The notes under the pieces: generated by a model
Told to the model about the DNA's origin: nothing
The model's database searches: none
What the model saw: the letters and a program-made list of their open reading frames with translations, nothing else
Position numbers and translations under genes: made by a program
In this document: in pieces, positions 62,508 to 64,000 of the stretch
Numbering within the stretch: position 1 is the stretch's first letter
How the letters are laid out: each line of letters opens with the position of its first letter
Assembly (NCBI RefSeq): GCF_029854215.1
Contig: NZ_CP122961.1
Location: 1,550,001 to 1,614,000, forward strand
DNA: 64,000 nt
Reading direction: 5' to 3'
Origin: Halomonas alkaliantarctica
GTDB lineage: Bacteria; Pseudomonadota; Gammaproteobacteria; Pseudomonadales; Halomonadaceae

Positions 62508-63274
62508 TGAAAAAGTATCTATTTGGAGTCCTTTTCGCCTTAGTGCCAGTAACCGCGATGGCAGCAGGGGGCGCAAGTGTGCCGCACTCAATGGATCCTG
62601 ATCTGCAGGATCAGGCCTCGCTGCAAAATGGCATGAAGCTCTACGTTAACTACTGCATGGGGTGTCATTCGCTAGAGCACCAGCGCTTTGCCCGAGCAGC
62701 TGACGACCTGGGTATACCCCAGGAGCTAGTTCAAGAGAATCTGATTTTCTCGCCAGAATTAGGCTATAACGATCAGATGCATAACGCTATGGGCAGTGCT
62801 GATGCAGAAAACTGGTTTGGCGCGGCGCCACCGGATTTAACCCTAGAGGCGCGTTTACGCGGAACGGATTGGATCTACTCTTACCTGCTTAGCTTCTACA
62901 AAGATCCTAGCCGTCCAACGGGCGTTAACAACACGGTGTTTGACTTAGTGGCTATGCCTAACGTGTTGGAACCCCTTCAGGGCGTGCAGGAACTTGTGTG
63001 TGCTGAAACAGACCACCCGGTAGAAGGCCAGGAGCCGGATGCTTTATCGGGCAAGTACCAGTCTTGTGACGTGCTGCAAGTGACCGAGCCAGGGCAACTC
63101 GAGCCTGAAGAGTTTGAGGAGGCGATGTACGACCTCACTAATTTCCTGGCTTATGTCGGCGAGCCTTCTAAGCTTCAGGCCCAGGCACTGGCACCTAAAG
63201 TACTGATCTTTATTTTTATTTTTGGTGTGATTGCTTACTTGCTCAAACGTGAGTACTGGCGAGACGTCCACTAA
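62507..63274 (+). CDS. petC: Ubiquinol-cytochrome c reductase cytochrome c1 subunit
   Basis: Cytochrome c1 passes electrons from the Rieske protein to soluble cytochrome c. It has a Sec signal peptide (about 1-19), the heme-binding C50-x2-C53-H54 in NYCMGCHS, and a C-terminal membrane anchor (about 230-247, LIFIFIFGVIAYLLK). Met ligand candidates lie in DLVAMPNVLEPLQG. The 255-residue length is normal for proteobacteria. A terminator follows 26 bases after the stop. Confidence 0.97.
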   Translation: MKKYLFGVLFALVPVTAMAAGGASVPHSMDPDLQDQASLQNGMKLYVNYCMGCHSLEHQRFARAADDLGIPQELVQENLIFSPELGYNDQMHNAMGSADAENWFGAAPPDLTLEARLRGTDWIYSYLLSFYKDPSRPTGVNNTVFDLVAMPNVLEPLQGVQELVCAETDHPVEGQEPDALSGKYQSCDVLQVTEPGQLEPEEFEEAMYDLTNFLAYVGEPSKLQAQALAPKVLIFIFIFGVIAYLLKREYWRDVH

Positions 63275-63299
63275 TTAGCCGTAGCTGATGGTCAGTAGG

Positions 63300-63327
63300 G
63301 GCGCACGGCGTAAGCCGTGCGCCTTTT
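63300..63327 (+). terminator. Terminator after petC
   Basis: A perfect 10-bp stem GGCGCACGGC / GCCGTGCGCC with a GTAA tetraloop is followed by TTTT. It closes the petABC operon about 100 bases before sspA. Confidence 0.85.
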
Positions 63328-63424
63328 GCTTGCCAGCAGGGCAATAAAGCAAAGCAAGCTAGCTTCCCCTAAGGTAGTGCTGGCGTGTTATTATCCAAGA
63401 TTGTTTTGATGTGAGGATGCTTTC

Positions 63425-64000
63425 ATGGGTGTTGTGGCCAAGCGGTCGTCGATGATCTTTTACTCAGGTAGTGATGATCATTTCAGTCATCGTGTGCGCA
63501 TTGTGCTGGCCGAAAAGGGGGTTGCCGTCGATATCGTCGATGTGCTCGACGAAAAACCGCCGGAAGAGCTGGCAGACCTCAACCCGTACAACAGTGTACC
63601 GACGCTGTTAGATCGTGACTTGGTGCTGTATGAGTCCAAAGTCATGATGGAGTACTTGGATGAGCGTTTCCCGCATCCTCCGCTGTTGCCTGTTTATCCA
63701 GTAGCGCGTGCGCAAAGCCGCCTATGGATGCACCGCATTGAGCGCGAGTGGTGCCCAATGGTCGACTTGATTCGCAGCGGTGGAAAAAAAGAGGCAGATA
63801 AAGCGCGTAAAGAGTTGCGTGAAAGTCTGATCGGCATATCGCCGATTTTCGAGGATATGCCTTACTTCATGAGCGAAGAGTTTACGCTGGTGGATTGCTG
63901 CTTGGCACCTGTATTGTGGCGTTTGCCGGAACTCAATATCGAGTTGCCTGAAAAGCAGGTCAAACCGCTACTTTCATACATGTCGCGAGTATTCGAGCGT
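63425..64000 (+). CDS. sspA: Stringent starvation protein A (partial, runs off the window)
   Basis: SspA is a GST-fold protein that binds RNA polymerase and aids acid and starvation survival and some virulence gene expression. The open frame from the ATG at 63425 covers 192 codons to the last base without a stop. The N-terminal thioredoxin-like domain has [20 protein letters not shown], given as about residues 10-29, then [19 protein letters not shown]; the helical GST C-terminal domain follows with [11 protein letters not shown]. The petABC-sspA order is standard in gammaproteobacteria; sspB would be expected next. Confidence 0.93.
   Translation, partial: MGVVAKRSSMIFYSGSDDHFSHRVRIVLAEKGVAVDIVDVLDEKPPEELADLNPYNSVPTLLDRDLVLYESKVMMEYLDERFPHPPLLPVYPVARAQSRLWMHRIEREWCPMVDLIRSGGKKEADKARKELRESLIGISPIFEDMPYFMSEEFTLVDCCLAPVLWRLPELNIELPEKQVKPLLSYMSRVFER

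Noticed and set aside
62980..63080. Two-Cys insert in cytochrome c1 as a possible novelty.
   Set aside because: A similar two-Cys insert is known in proteobacterial cytochrome c1 proteins such as that of Pseudomonas.

Overview
The window is a dense stretch of core chromosome from a gammaproteobacterium, most likely a member of the Halomonadaceae (Halomonas or a close relative). This assignment is inferred from the protein sequences, moderately high GC, several strongly acidic proteins and a gene order close to Pseudomonas-type gammaproteobacteria. It was not confirmed by any search. I support 64 protein-coding genes, of which the first (nnr) and last (sspA) are cut by the window ends. I found no rRNA, tRNA, CRISPR array, insertion sequence, prophage or clear pseudogene.

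Layout. (1) 1-10.8 kb: nnr-tsaE-amidase-mutL-miaA-hfq-hflX-hflK-hflC, a terminator, then hisZ-purA. This covers metabolite repair, tRNA modification (t6A via TsaE, i6A via MiaA), cell-wall hydrolysis, mismatch repair, RNA chaperone function and FtsH control. (2) 10.8-25.3 kb: a looser set of housekeeping units: cobO, yajQ, pepN, a lipid kinase with an unrecognised acidic lipoprotein, a cold-shock protein, a LysE-type exporter, slt, a DUF1232 membrane protein, htpG with a textbook-looking sigma-32 promoter, and gpsA-sixA. (3) 25.3-40.9 kb: gatCAB (minus strand) facing away from mreBCD-maf-rng-yhdP-tldD, then darP and pmbA. TldD and PmbA are the two halves of one protease. (4) 40.9-48.1 kb, minus strand: kdsD-kdsC-lptC-lptA-lptB-rpoN-hpf-ptsN-rapZ-npr, joining LPS core sugar synthesis and transport to sigma-54 and the nitrogen PTS. 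(5) 48.4-55.3 kb, plus strand: mlaFEDCB-ibaG-murA-hisG-hisD. (6) 55.3-64 kb: a DegS/AlgW-like protease, a NIF3-like protein, zapG (yhcB) and zapE, rplM-rpsI, petABC (the bc1 complex) and sspA.

How the genes work together. Envelope biogenesis dominates: the peptidoglycan enzymes MurA, Slt and the amidase; the shape proteins MreBCD; LPS synthesis and transport through KdsC/D and LptABC; phospholipid transport through Mla and YhdP; and envelope stress proteolysis through the DegS-like protease and HflKC. The short-form HisG near 53 kb needs the HisZ encoded at 9.6 kb. Several adjacent pairs overlap by 1-8 bases, which suggests translational coupling.

I did not find a convincing undescribed system; this is conserved core DNA. 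The most unusual items are small: a palindromic REP-like element between sixA and gatB, a 15-bp tandem repeat that extends GpsA and abuts the sixA ribosome binding site, a lipoprotein with a 65-residue-spaced duplication, tandem 19-bp repeats upstream of hfq, a 32-bp palindrome between cobO and yajQ, and a terminator-like hairpin in the gatCAB leader.
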